DNA from: Chaenocephalus aceratus
Taxonomy: Eukaryota; Chordata; Actinopteri; Perciformes; Channichthyidae
DNA length: 64,000 nucleotides
Direction: 5' to 3'
NCBI GenBank assembly: GCA_023974075.1
Contig: CM043789.1
Span: forward strand, 39,619,092 to 39,683,091
Each line of letters begins with the position of its first letter. The first letter of the stretch is position 1. The notes below the pieces were generated by a model. The model did not search any database. It saw nothing but the letters and a program-made list of their open reading frames with translations, and was not told the origin of the DNA. Below are positions 12,204-26,700 of this stretch, one piece after another. A program made the translations under genes and the position numbers.

Positions 12204-12860
12204 AGCCGCGTTCACACTGCGGTACTTTTCCCACAAAGGTTCATGCGAACTTAGTTCATGCAAACTCTTTAGTTCTCATGAACTAAGTACAGATCGCGTT
12301 CACACCAGAAAAAGTCCCTGGGGGTGGATTAGGCAAATGAAGCCGCTGACGTCACTTCTTCTTCTTCTGCTTTGGGTTTACTGGCAGGCCGCAAATCACT
12401 TCACGGCGTATACTGCCGCCCAAAGTCCCCGGCCGGAAGTCCCCGGAGCTGGGGACTGGCTTCAGTAGAAGCTGCTGGGAGTCCCAGCAGCTTCTACTGA
12501 AGCCAGTCCCCCGCTCCCATGTTTTATTTTGTGTTGCCATAAATTAGTCTCTCTGCGTTTCTGCGCTGGGCTAATGCTAATGCTAATAATGCTAATGCGA
12601 GGATAATAAAATGGCGGCTTCACAAAACTTTTTGGGAGTTTTACGGGGCGTGGTTTGCAATCCGCCCAGCCAATCAGGAATATAGCTCTTTTCTCAAAAA
12701 AGAGCCGCTCGAAAGTCCCTGCTCTCTAGCAGGGACTTTCGAGGGGGTAAAAAGGTTCGCATGAACTACTTTTAGTACCGGCTCTTTTTGGTGTGAACGC
12801 GATCATGAACTAAGTTCGCATGAACCTTTGTGGGAAAAGTACCGCAGTGTGAACGCGGCT
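12204..12860. mobile_element. Nested TIR element with 57-bp perfect inverted ends
   Basis: The outer 57 bp (starting AGCCGCGTTCACACTGCGG) is repeated exactly in inverted orientation at the other end. A further inner pair, GATCGCGTTCACACC near 12292 and GGTGTGAACGCGATC near 12790, extends the fold. The target duplication is unclear, so I cannot name the superfamily (PIF/Harbinger-like is one option). Perfect identity of the arms suggests a younger insertion than its hAT-like host. No coding sequence. Confidence 0.85.
12451..12511. repeat. Perfect 61-bp palindrome
   Basis: Two exact 30-base complementary arms (12451-12480 and 12482-12511) surround a single G. A second palindrome with 16-base arms and a 4-base loop lies at 12708-12743. 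Both sit inside the nested TIR element. Confidence 0.95.
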
Positions 12861-13579
12861 TATGGGTCTATGCAAGTGGTGCAGTGACGAGTCCTAAAAC
12901 CCGGAAGTAAGCTGCGCTCGGATTCCCTCGACAGAAAGCAACGGGATTTCTCCAGAGGATTTTGGAAAATAGCTCGAAATAAGGTCTGTGGAAAACAAAC
13001 CCGTTAGATAAATGCACGTTGTGTTCAGCCGGATAATATCCACATGTCTACCCTACTTTTATTATTTTCGAATCATAAGTCTAATCGATAGATTTATGAT
13101 GGATAGATTTATGATTAGCATAAGTTCGTTCATGATGGCTCATGTCAGTGATAGTGGTGACATCGTTGCGAAATTAGTCATTTTCAAGATTGAGTTCCAA
13201 TGATAAACTGGAGTGGCAAAGGATCAGCTGCATGACCCGCAAGTGCTTCATCCAAAAGGACAGGAGGATGGACTTTGTGTTTCAGTGATTTATCATCAAA
13301 GGTAGGCCTAAGTCATTTTCAATGCGGGCCGCTGTGCCGACTTCATTCATTTGTAATTGTTACTTGGCTGTGGGAGCCCTGTCATGATAGGTGTTTATAT
13401 AAATGATGTTGTTCTGTGTGGTAGAGGGTCGCTGTCATTGACACGTTTTGCACCCCGGACCGCTGTTTTGATATTCCGCTGAAGTATACGCTGTGACGTA
13501 ATATCTCTTATTTTCTTTCGAGGGAAGGGGGGGTCAGAGGGCCTAGGTATAAAAGTCACGGCTCGCCACTGTTTCAACA

Positions 13580-16377
<2,798 letters not shown>

Positions 16378-16856
16378 CCAGACTTGGAAAACAGAAGGCT
16401 GGGGAGAGCAGTTTGTGGTAAAGTGTGATTATTATGATTTGTCTGTGTTCTCCGCACTGCATGATAGATGGGTTGGAATGTCGTTCCAGGGCAAGCAAAC
16501 AAGAAAACATGCAAACAATTCCCCTCTGAGCTCACCTCACCGTGCCAGGTACAACACAAGGAGCATTCCTCTCACAGAGCAATTCAATCGTAGTGATTGT
16601 ACGCTTCACGATGACTCATCAACCGACAGACTTTTCCCCATGAAGTTTGGTATTGAGTTACCACCGGCAGAGAAGGCAACAGACAGCAGGCGTCCAACGG
16701 TGGAGGACATGGAAGTCTTTTCCAAACGCAGCACACTTTCCTACGCCGGCTTCCAGCGCTGTGAAGATATAAGTTGACTCATGTGGGAGGCTCCAGGGAG
16801 ACCAGCATTGGTCATCAGCAGCTGCTTGTGTGGGTATCAGATATATATACAAACAC

Positions 16857-17510
16857 CAGTGGTGGAAAGAAAGTAGATGTAGTATGTACTGTACAGAAGT
16901 GACATTTTGAGGTTCTTGTACTTGAGTATTTCTATTTTCTAAAACTTTTATAGTTCAACTCCACAGCAATTCAGAAACATACTGTATATTGTTTTTACTT
17001 TTTAACCTTTAATCAACAGCAAGTAGTATTATTCTGCATAATGAGTACTTTCACCTATTGTACTTTTTTATTCAATAAATGTAATATTGATACAGACCAG
17101 ATAAAATAAAACAAAAGTAAGTTGAAGCGGTAGGGCAGACAGTTATGTGAAGTTAAGATATGAATGATATCGTCTTATGCCAAAAGAACTTCAACCTTTA
17201 TGATTAATACGTTTCAGAAGCGTATAGATTTTCAGAAGCACAGCAACTATACTGATATACATCCCAAGTTAATCATTTTAAGTCATGTTCATGGGCTTAA
17301 ATTATAATAATACAATACCCAACAACTCAAAGAAAAGGAATGTCACATGCACAAACAATACTGTTGAATATAGAATTATTTGTAAATAAGTTTTAAACAT
17401 TATAACCAAATATCAGGCAAGTCTATTTGATTGAGGTGCTTATAATTTTGTAGTTGTACTTGTTATAGTAGTACACTGTAGTATCAATAAATGTACTTTT
17501 TCCACCACTG
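16857..17510. mobile_element. hAT-like non-autonomous element, CAGTGGTGGAA family
   Basis: The ends are inverted, CAGTGGTGGAAAGAAAGTA on the left and ACTTTTTCCACCACTG on the right. The flanks ACAAACAC and TAAAACAC match at 6 of 8 positions, as expected for an aged hAT duplication. The interior is AT-rich with repeated GTACTT motifs. Related copies lie at 45656-46226 and near 63418-64000. Confidence 0.8.
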
Positions 17511-19070
17511 TAAAACACACGGAGCATTTTGTTTTCTTTTTTTTCCTCAAGGACCAAACAAGTCAAATGTCCTTTACACAGTCATGGTCAACTGCAAACT
17601 AACAATAGACACATTTTCCACTTGCTTGACCTTTTCCATGATGATGTGTTTAATCTCTGCAGCTCAGCAAAAACAGCCGGCTTTTCTGCCCGCTAATATT
17701 TTAGAAATGCATCATGAGATGTGAATACTGTACAAACATACGAACAAACAAAACAAGATCAGAGTGATTTTGCCGGAAACAAAACAGACGCCTCAGAGGA
17801 TGTGTCACATGCCATTTGGTGGACACTTTCAGTCAAAATGAGACATTTTTTGCACAATTGAGGCTTCTGGCAGTGTTAGCGCCCCGCTGTGCTGTATACA
17901 GAGCAGTGAGCTATTAAAGGATGCACTTGCAGCATGTGACACTTAGCAGCACATGGTAAATATGAACCAGACAGAATATTCATGCCTATCCCTCCGGCCC
18001 CACCAAATGCATTTTAGTCCGAGATAGTGGAGTCCCGTAGTCCTATTTACTTTCAGCGGGATGAGAGGAGGAGAGGCTATAATCACTGATTGAAATGTAA
18101 ATGTGAGGTAGCTAACTGAAGTATTAGGGCCGGCAAGCGAGCGAAGTGGAGATATGAATTACAATCTGTCAGACACATTTTTCTCATCGGACATTATGTA
18201 AATGGAAGTATAAGTGACTGGTAGTATTTGAAACCAAAATCGATGCAGGAGGCGATAAGCGAGAGTGGTTGACAGAGTGGTTGTGGATATCCGCAGATAT
18301 TTCAAATTCAGGAATGATAATTTGATCATGCAAAGTATATTCATTACATAAGGGCCCCTGCATGCTAATAGAAGATGTTCTATGAAGTTAATATTGACTA
18401 AAGTTGTTCATTTAAAACTAGATTTTCTAATCAAGGGGCGTTTTTCTGATGTAGGATTTTCCAATTTGAACTGATAAAAGTCATATTTGATGAGGAATCA
18501 AAACGTATTCATGCCAAATTGACTAGATTCTGGGCTCTGTCAAAGAACTCTGAAAACTCTCAGAATCAAACAAATGTTTCCTTTGCTTTGATTCATTTTC
18601 ACTGCAGATAGTACCCCTGTTAGTGTAAGTTAAGCTCTTAACCTTCTCATAATAGCAAGCCATACTAGCTAGCTACGCTAACTAGCCATGCTAACTAGCC
18701 ACACTAGCTTTTTAGCCATTGCCAGCAGAGTCAGTTGATAGCAACGCATTACACTGTATCTTGCACATACAACCACTGTAGCAACATGTCCACAATACAC
18801 GTTTTAAAGTACTGTGTGTAGATGAGACAAAGTAAGACAGAATAGCTAGCAGAAGACTTTATAACTACAGCTCTTACTTAAAGTTGATGTGTGTGGCATC
18901 CATCTTGGATTTTGTAGTCAGGTTTGCGATGTTCTTGGGACTTTCAAAGTAGGCAATCTGTCTTCTGGAGCATAAATATTGAAATGTTCATCTTGTAAAT
19001 CTGAAAGTACGAGTTTCCAGTTCAAATGGGACATAGCATTAGACCTCTTTGGAAGAATCGGGAACCTGTC
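17511..19070. other. Intergenic DNA, no gene seen
   Basis: A short degenerate tandem of CTAACTAGCCA type lies near 18661-18720. Otherwise I see nothing to annotate. Confidence 0.5.
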
Positions 19071-19590
19071 CAACCCAGTCTCACGGCATTTCTTGCAACC
19101 CAGTCTCATTTCTTGTTCACCAACACGATTTTTAATCTATTGATTCGTGTTCACCGACACGGTTTCCCCTTTTTTCGTGTTGCACAGCACGATTTTAAAA
19201 GCAATGTATTTCTACTGGTAATGTGTTTCGTGCCTGCAGGCTGCAGCACGTCTTTTTCTCCGGTCGGGTCGTGGAAGACCGGAAGCTGTGTGGTTCATAA
19301 AAACATGTTCTTACTCAATATCAAGCCACAGTTATTGCTTTTATTTTAAATCTTATAAATTCGGACTTTTGTTGCCGTCTGTGAGGAAAATAAATGGGGC
19401 TCAGAGCCTCAGAATACTGAAATCTGTATTTTTTAAATCTTTCTTTCATTCTAATTTGTTATTCTTTTCAAAATAACACACTGTTATTTACTCACCAATA
19501 ACACACAATTATCCTTGCTTTTATTTATTAGTTTAATTTCATAATCTCGTGCTTTTTTGGCGTCCGTCAGGAACTGAATTTCAAAATAAA
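19071..19590 (+). repeat. 929-bp repeat family, copy A left part
   Basis: It matches the left 500 bp of the intact copy at 30520-31448, beginning CAACCCAGTCTCACGGCATT. The first 25 bp are partly duplicated (CAACCCAGTCTCA recurs at 19095). The match stops at TTTCAAAATAAA, where a 1.9-kb insertion begins. The family has no coding frame and I do not recognise its class. Confidence 0.85.
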
Positions 19591-21526
19591 GAAGAAATTG
19601 CTAGTGGGAATGCTTTATGCTGAAAAGCTGACGCTAAACTGCTATGCTGAAATGTAATGTGTAAGAAGAAAGTGAAGAATTTAGATTAAAATGAAATGTG
19701 TAAGAAAAAAGTGAATAATTTAGATTGAAATGATACATGAACACTGGGGGCTTGAATGTGTGATGAGAGAAGAAAAGAAAGTAAAACGGCTTGGAAAAGC
19801 AGCAGAATATTTGAACCACAAACTTCTGAACTAAGTTGATGGCGAATGATATGACACCCCATAATACGCTTAGATGCGTTGATGGCTGCATCGTTACCAA
19901 ACCTGTGAAGTCTTGGGCTGTTTGGAGTAATTTCACTGAAGTTATGAGAGAACCGTGTTTCAAGGTGAGCATTGTGTTGCCATGGCAACGACATTTGAAG
20001 AAATCTCAAAACTGTCCCGTAGATGTCTTCACGGCTGGACTGTTAGCACACGTGAAGTTTGAGCACTTTTTGAACATTTTCATAGGAGTTATAGCGACAT
20101 CATGTTTTATGGCAAGGGATGCGTTTCCATGGAAACGGCATATGGTGAGATCTCAGAGTTAGCATAGAGCTGTTGAGGCATGGACCGGTGATATACAAGT
20201 GAAGATTGGACGACGATTGGACCGTGTCCATTGGACTTATAGCGACATCATGTTTTATGGCGAGGGATGCGTTTCCATGGAAACGGCATATGGTGAGATC
20301 TCAGATTTGGCGTAGAGCTGTTGAGGCATGGACCGGTGATATACAAGTGAAGATTGGGGGACGATTGGACCGTATCCATTGGACTTACAGCCACGTATTT
20401 TCACTGAAGTTATGAGAAAACCGTGTTTCAAGGCGAGCATTGTGTTGCCATGACAACGGCATTTGAAGAAATCTCAAAACTGTCCCGTAGATGTCTTCAC
20501 GGCTGGACTGTTAGCACACTGCTATCTGAAGTCTGCTGCTCTGAGCATGTCAGGTGGAGTGATGACATCATCGTGTTCCATTACACAGGTGTTTATAGTT
20601 GAGCTACCGAGCTCTGTAGAGATCACAGGTTTCTATTGTTCTGAATGAGAGATGAACCTCTTACATGTGAACGTTTTCTGGAAGAACCGTAACAGATATC
20701 TGTGAAATTTCAAAACGTGAAGCATGTCAAGGAAGTTGAGTATCTGATGTGTAATTTTTGTGTAGTTTCAGGTTAATAATGTGGCCTTTTGGCAGTTTAA
20801 CTAAAGGTGTGCGGCTGCTACCGTGAGGAAATATCTGCCTGAAATTACAATGGGCTTCAATGGAGGAATGTTGAACGTTTTTGTCACTTCATGCCCTCAA
20901 GAGGAATTTTGTTGAATTATGTTTGCTTAATTATTTGTCATTTTTCAAGCTACGAGATGTTTTCATACGTTTATTATGAAAAAGTATGTCTCAGGAATGT
21001 AGGGTTTGGGAATTATGGCAGTTTTAAAAAAATATATGAAGGCACATTTCAAGATTTCTTACCCTCTAGCTGTGACATCCCGCACTCTAGTTAATGTTAT
21101 AATGTGAAGAAAACCTCTAAAACAAGGTCTGAACAAATGTTAATATCTCTAAAAGTAAGAATCAGATTTAAAAGTTGTTTTACACGAATAATGTCAGAAA
21201 GATTTGTAACATTTTAAAGTTGGAATGAGGTTTCTGAGTGAAAGTATGAATGAACAGTTAGCAGTTGAAGTCGCATGAATATTTGTTGAAGTCTGAAGAT
21301 TTCCTCCATTGACTTCAATGTTAAAAATGTGATGTATTATGGGATGTATCTCTGGAATTATGAAAGTTATGAATGAGAAAAGTAAAAGCCATCGATTCCC
21401 GACCGAGCTGAAAGTTTTGATGTTTGAACAGAGTTTCTGCGATGTTCAATGCGGAAGAAGAAGAGGGCCAAAATAAGTCGGCGGAATAATAATAAAAATG
21501 TTGTCCGTAGAAGAACAGTTAGAAAA
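19591..21526 (+). repeat. 1.9-kb insertion with internal direct repeats
   Basis: This block splits copy A, since copies B and the one at 30520 are continuous across the same site. It contains a 121-bp direct repeat (19931-20051 and 20399-20519) and a roughly 149-bp tandem pair (about 20088-20236 and 20237-20386) that includes GTTTCCATGGAAAC. Its right part (CATTGACTTCAATG, then a GAAGAAGAAGAG stretch) resembles non-coding repeats common in fish. No coding region of note was found. Confidence 0.7.
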
Positions 21527-21966
21527 AACCGGAAACAGACGTAAACAGAGGCATTTCGAACAATTATCCAAGATCCTCAGCTATGGTTTAAGCTCGCTGA
21601 TTGGATGTTTTAGCCGCAATGCATGCTGGGATTTGGCGTTTATATGATATGTAATCCGGAAAACATTTTAAAAGAATAAAAGAATACTTAATTCCGAGTG
21701 TTCTTGCTTTTCTCTTTGAAAGTCATCACATAACGGCATTGTAATACACGGTTCGGCTGCATTACATATTACAGATCTGCCGTAGTTCTTTATTTATAGA
21801 GCCCTGATGAAAAGACCTTTGGAAAAACTGGAAGAAATGCCGCCGAAACTGAATACTTGACGTGGATCATAAATATATCAACAATTAAACAACATCTTCA
21901 ATTTCTCTTCACACAATACGTCTCCTTGCAGTATCAACACTAATTCGGCTGACTTTTACATTTGAT
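21527..21966 (+). repeat. 929-bp repeat family, copy A right part
   Basis: It resumes the family sequence at AACCGGAAACAGACG and runs to TTTTACATTTGAT, matching 31015-31448 with few differences. It is inverted relative to the neighbouring copy B, so the two can fold back on each other. Confidence 0.87.
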
Positions 21967-22305
21967 ATAATTCATAGATAGGTTATATTTACACCATAAC
22001 GGTGCACAGCTGATATAAAAGGACTTGTCGTTTTTAAAGATATTACTGATTTTCTTTGAATATAAGAATGTAAATACTGAGTCTGAAATAGTATAGCAAT
22101 ATGCTGTCAAATGATGTGAAAGCATGCATAAAACTACACATCTTCAGATGTTGTACATACAAAAGTGTCATACACTAATAATACAAAGTTATTATGGCTG
22201 TGTGTACCTTGTGTGCACCGCCTAGTGGTTAAAGCACGTTATTGAATTATTGTTTTTATGTGTTATATTTGATTAAAAAAATATTAAGAGTACAAGGTCT
22301 GTGAT

Positions 22306-23267
22306 CGAACCGTGTATTACAACGCCGTTATGTGATGACTTTCAAAGAGAAAAGCAAGAACACTCGGAATTAAGTATGATTTTATTCTTTTAAATGTTTT
22401 CCGGATTTCATATCATATAAACACCACATCCCAGCATGCATTGTGGCTAAAACATCCAATCAGCGAGCTTAAACCATAGCTGAGGATCTTGGGTAATCGC
22501 TCGAAATGCCTACGTCTGTTTCCGGTTATTTTTATTTTGAAATTCAGTTCCTGACGGACGCCAGAAAAGCCCGAGATTATGGAATTAAACCAATAAATAA
22601 AATCAAGGATAATTGTGTGTTATTGGTGAGTAAATAACAGTGTGTTATTTTGAAAAGAATAACAAATTAGAAGGAGAAAAAGATTTAAAAAATACAGATT
22701 TCAGTATTCTGAGGCTCTGAGCTCCATTTATTTTCCTCACAGACGGCAACAAAAGTCCGAAATTATACGATTTAAAATAAAAGCAATAATTGTGGCTTGA
22801 TATTGAGTAAGAACATGTTTTTATAAACGCACAGCTTCCGGTCTTCCACGACCCGAACGGAGAAAAAGACGTGCTGCAGGCACGAAACTACGGAGCCCCC
22901 CTGGTGACATTGGTGAGAAAAATATTAATACGTGGCCACGTATTAATAATGCGTGGCCACGAATGAGTTATTATGTTCCCACGCATTAGTAATTTGTGGG
23001 AACACAATAATTATTACGCAATAACTAAATCCAGATAGTCTATAGAAACTGATGACTGAGTGACAACCATGGACAACACTAGCTAAACTCTGTACCGTAG
23101 GCTACGGCTATTATCGCGAAGCATGGATCATTTTGATTTGATTTCAGAAAAAATGGGGAAATCGTGTTGGTGAACACGAATCAATAGATTGAAAATCGTG
23201 TTGGTGAACACGAATCAATAGATTAAAAATCGTGTTGGTGAACACGAAATGCCATGAGACTGGGTTG
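22306..23267 (-). repeat. 929-bp repeat family, copy B (reverse)
   Basis: Reverse complement of the family. It lacks about 220 bp at its 3' end and carries a 255-bp insertion at about 22889-23143. At its 5' end it has three hairpin modules (AATCGTGTTGGTGAACACGA type, about 32 bp each), where the intact copy has two, so module number varies. Confidence 0.85.
22923..22948. repeat. Perfect 26-bp palindrome
   Basis: TATTAATACGTGG and its exact complement CCACGTATTAATA meet without a loop. It is in the insertion inside copy B. Variants follow: GCGTGGCCACG at 22951 and the pair GTTCCCACGCATTA / TTTGTGGGAAC at 22975-23005. Confidence 0.93.
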
Positions 23268-23356
23268 TTTCTTGTTATAGTCACAAAATGAATCTATTGA
23301 TTCACCAACACGATTTCCCCATTTTTTTCGTGTCAGACGTTTTAAGCAATGTAAAT

Positions 23357-23719
23357 AAAAACAAATTAGAAGGAAAGAAAGATTTAAAAAATACAGATTC
23401 AAAGGCTCTGAGCCCCATTTATTTTCCTTGCGGACGACAAAAAAAGTCCGACATTATACAATTTCAAATATTAACAATAATCGTGGCTTGATATTGAGTA
23501 GGAAAATGTTTTTATGAACCACACAGCTTCTGGTCTTCCAAGACCCGACCGGACAAAAAGACGTGTTGCAGGCACGAAACATACTACCAATAGAAATACA
23601 TTGCTTTTAAAATCGTTCTGCGTGACACGAAAAAAAGGGGGAAATCGTGTTGGTGAACACGAATCAATAGATAAAATGTATTTCGTGACTATTACACGAA
23701 ATGCCGTGAGACTGGGTTG
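23357..23719 (-). repeat. 929-bp repeat family, copy C (reverse, 5' part only)
   Basis: It matches the family from AAACAAATTAGAAGG in reverse to the terminal GACTGGGTTG. Just before it, 23287-23345 holds a forward-oriented piece of the hairpin-module region, so copy C itself starts with a fold-back junction. Confidence 0.8.
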
Positions 23720-26700
23720 TCATATTAGTTGTGTATAGTAGAAGGCCTTTCTTTTATTACACAAAAAGAGAATATTAACATTAGTTTTATGATTAAACTT
23801 AGAGGACAAACATTAAACAAAGTCTAACGCTGACCAGAAATAACATCAAAGTGAAGCTTGACAGTTTTATCTTTTTCCTCTTGTTTAGAAATGGAGTGGC
23901 CTTGACAGCAGGGGGGGGAGGGGTTAATCGGGTGGACCGGCCCGGTCTGCACCCAGCCCAGTTCCCCGTCTGTAAACAATAGGGGTGTGGATTAGTTTGG
24001 AAACAATGTGTTTATTTAAAAAGCCCACTTCCTGTATGGACTCAGAAAGTCTCCCATTAATTTTATTGGCGGCGGCTCCAGTTCTGAAAATCATTGTTTA
24101 GAGGGGGAAAAATACAAAACACACAAGGGAAAAAAGGAACGCTCTTGGTTCCTGTGTGATAGGACGACAGCATTAATAGAATTGGTGCTAGCTGTTTGTG
24201 TTTTTATAATCATCTGGAAGGATCTTACAGTAGGTTCAGAGGAAAAACAACATATGAGGAAACATTTGGATGTTTTTGTTGAGACTGCTCTGGCATTAGC
24301 TCGCTGCTTCGTGCTCTACGTGTACAGATGTGATTTTCACGATTAAAAAAAGAAAAGAAAAAGAAAGCCAAACAGTTTTTCTGCTTAGTCTAAACTGCCA
24401 CGAGCGGTCTGCAGAATCAGCCTGCAGGGGCTGAGATTCAGCTGAGGGCTCTGGAGCCCAGGAGCGACGCCCACCCTTCCTAACTGCCCAAAGCCACATC
24501 CTGTCCAAAAGGAAAAGACTTGCACTTTCTCCTCAGGAGGGACACATGCATTAATGTGATCTCAATTACCCATAAAGCAGTCCTGCAGCAGCACTCACAC
24601 CTCGCAGACGCATCCTGTCGTACACATGCGCTTCAACTTTAGCTCGTCTTATTTCTGCCGTGGAAACTTTGAGGCCTCCTGAGCAGGAAACAAACAAAAA
24701 AACTCCTGATGTGCTGTCACGCCAATCCAATTTTACGACACTGAGTAGCCCTGGTGGAGTTTATTTCTGAGACTGACAGATATGAGGGGGGATGAAAAGG
24801 CATTAAGAATAAGCAGTGCCACCTTAGCCCATCCAGACGCATGCTCAGAGGCCAGAGAGTAACAGGTAAACTCGGGGGAGGGTGGTAAGCCCTAGTTAGG
24901 CATGTAAATCCCACCCTTTACAGGCAAAGCGCTCCAGTAGATCCCTGTCAATTTCCTGCAGCTCTGCTCGGGCGGATTTACATGAATACACTCTATCACT
25001 AGCGCTGAGCCTCCTGTGTTATGCATTCACTTTTTTTTGGTCGGATTCTAAAATTGGTCTTTTTTTTACTGTACTGTTTTTTTGTCTTCTGTAAAGAAAG
25101 AACGGTTTTATTTACGAGCCACCCGGCATGCCTGCTTTTGTAAATTGACTCCTCCGTTTTGTCCGCGGGCCAGGCACAAGAAGGTTAGCTGCCTGTTCCC
25201 CGATAAGCTGGCAGAACCTATCAACTCCGGCAAGAAGATAGTGCTCTGTATTTCTGTCATGCTTTATCATCAGCTGGGGTGAAACTAAACCGGTGTTAAG
25301 CGAGAGTAGAGGGACCATTTCCCTGGATTACAGGCGTCAACTTTAATTTCAAAGACCAATGGTGTATCCAGGGAAGGTGCAGGCTTCGCTTGCCACAGAT
25401 TGGCAGCGGGCTCCTGATAAGGACCCGACAGCGTTGTTCGCATTCACCACGGGGGCCCATTGATCTCCGAGTGTCTGGTTCATTTCATAAAATACAAGGC
25501 GAGTGGTGTTGGAGCGGCAGTGTGGCTCCCTATTCACCAGACACACTGCATCCTGCGCCAAGTTGTCTCGGCTCGGTGCTGTGGCGAACAGGAAACGCGC
25601 CGCAGGAAGACGGGGTATTTGTCAGGAGTCATTAAGGAAAGGAGGCAGTTCAAGCTTTTTTCTTATATAAAACAGTGCTGTGAGCTTTAGATTAAAAACT
25701 GTTTTTTTTAACAAGAAAGCCGAGTCAGGTCACAGACAAAGTTGTATTCCTTCGCTCACACCGTAGGCTTAAAGATATCATTCGCCGTATCAACGCTTTG
25801 CTCGCCGTCTGAGAGGAACATTCATATCAACATATCGATTATTCATATTGAAATGTCTGCCCGCTTATTTTTTGTTATCACAAAACCGACTTTATGAAAA
25901 GCATAATCACAACATGAGGGCCCTCTTATTTTATTATCAGTGGGTGTTAGTATTAGAAAACCATTTCAAATGATATGTCACATGGGAACAAATATCATTT
26001 ACAAACCACTAATGACTTGCAAACACTCCTCTAGCCTCCGGTGCAGAGTGACGCCGGCTCAGTGTGTGCTCGCCTCTCTGCGGGGACGTGCAGTGGGACG
26101 CCGCACGCGTTCAGAATCAAACAGAATAAACAGGAAGACCTCTCTCTTCCAGCGTCGGCCACGGCGACGCACCAACGCATTAATTCTTAAAAATCTGCCC
26201 ATTTAAACCTGTCATTACGGCGGCCGTCTAATGGTTTTAAGGTGTGTGTTTGTTGCAAAAATTCAAATGAGACACTCAAATATGTACATATTCTCCGCAG
26301 AGATGGATTAGGTTTGGGATATTAATAATTAAGCAGGCATTATTATTATTACACTTTACATCTTCTGGGTGGATCAAGCTCACCTCTCACTGCTGGACTG
26401 CTAATAATGAGTCATCAATAAAACATGCTCATAATGTCAGGGAGACTTGTGTCGATGCGCGGTTCTAATTTTACACTTTGGTCATTAGTTCAGGGCGGCG
26501 TGGATGCATCGGAGCGGCTGCAGAGGTGGCCTGATGTGGCCTGACAGACCGTGCATCAAACCCTTCATTAATGTTAATCATCTTGCAATTGTGAATAACC
26601 AAATCTGGCCACCTATATGCAAATATTTAAAGCATTTTACTTTTTAATGGAAAAGGTGTTTTTGTTTCCAGCACTATGATTTGCATAGAAATTGTGTCTA

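Larger units (their letters stand above)
11763..13571. mobile_element. hAT-like element (1.8 kb), host of a nested element
   Basis: A perfect 8-bp duplication TTTCAACA flanks it (11755-11762 and 13572-13579). The ends are a terminal inverted repeat, CAGTGGCGAGCCGT on the left and ACGGCTCGCCACTG on the right. No intact transposase is present. A second TIR element occupies 12204-12860, so the original insertion was about 1.15 kb. Confidence 0.92.

Noticed and set aside
19634..21094. Several 60-112 codon frames in the 1.9-kb insertion
   Set aside because: They fall in repeated segments, occur on both strands, and the direct-repeat copies do not keep the same frame open.
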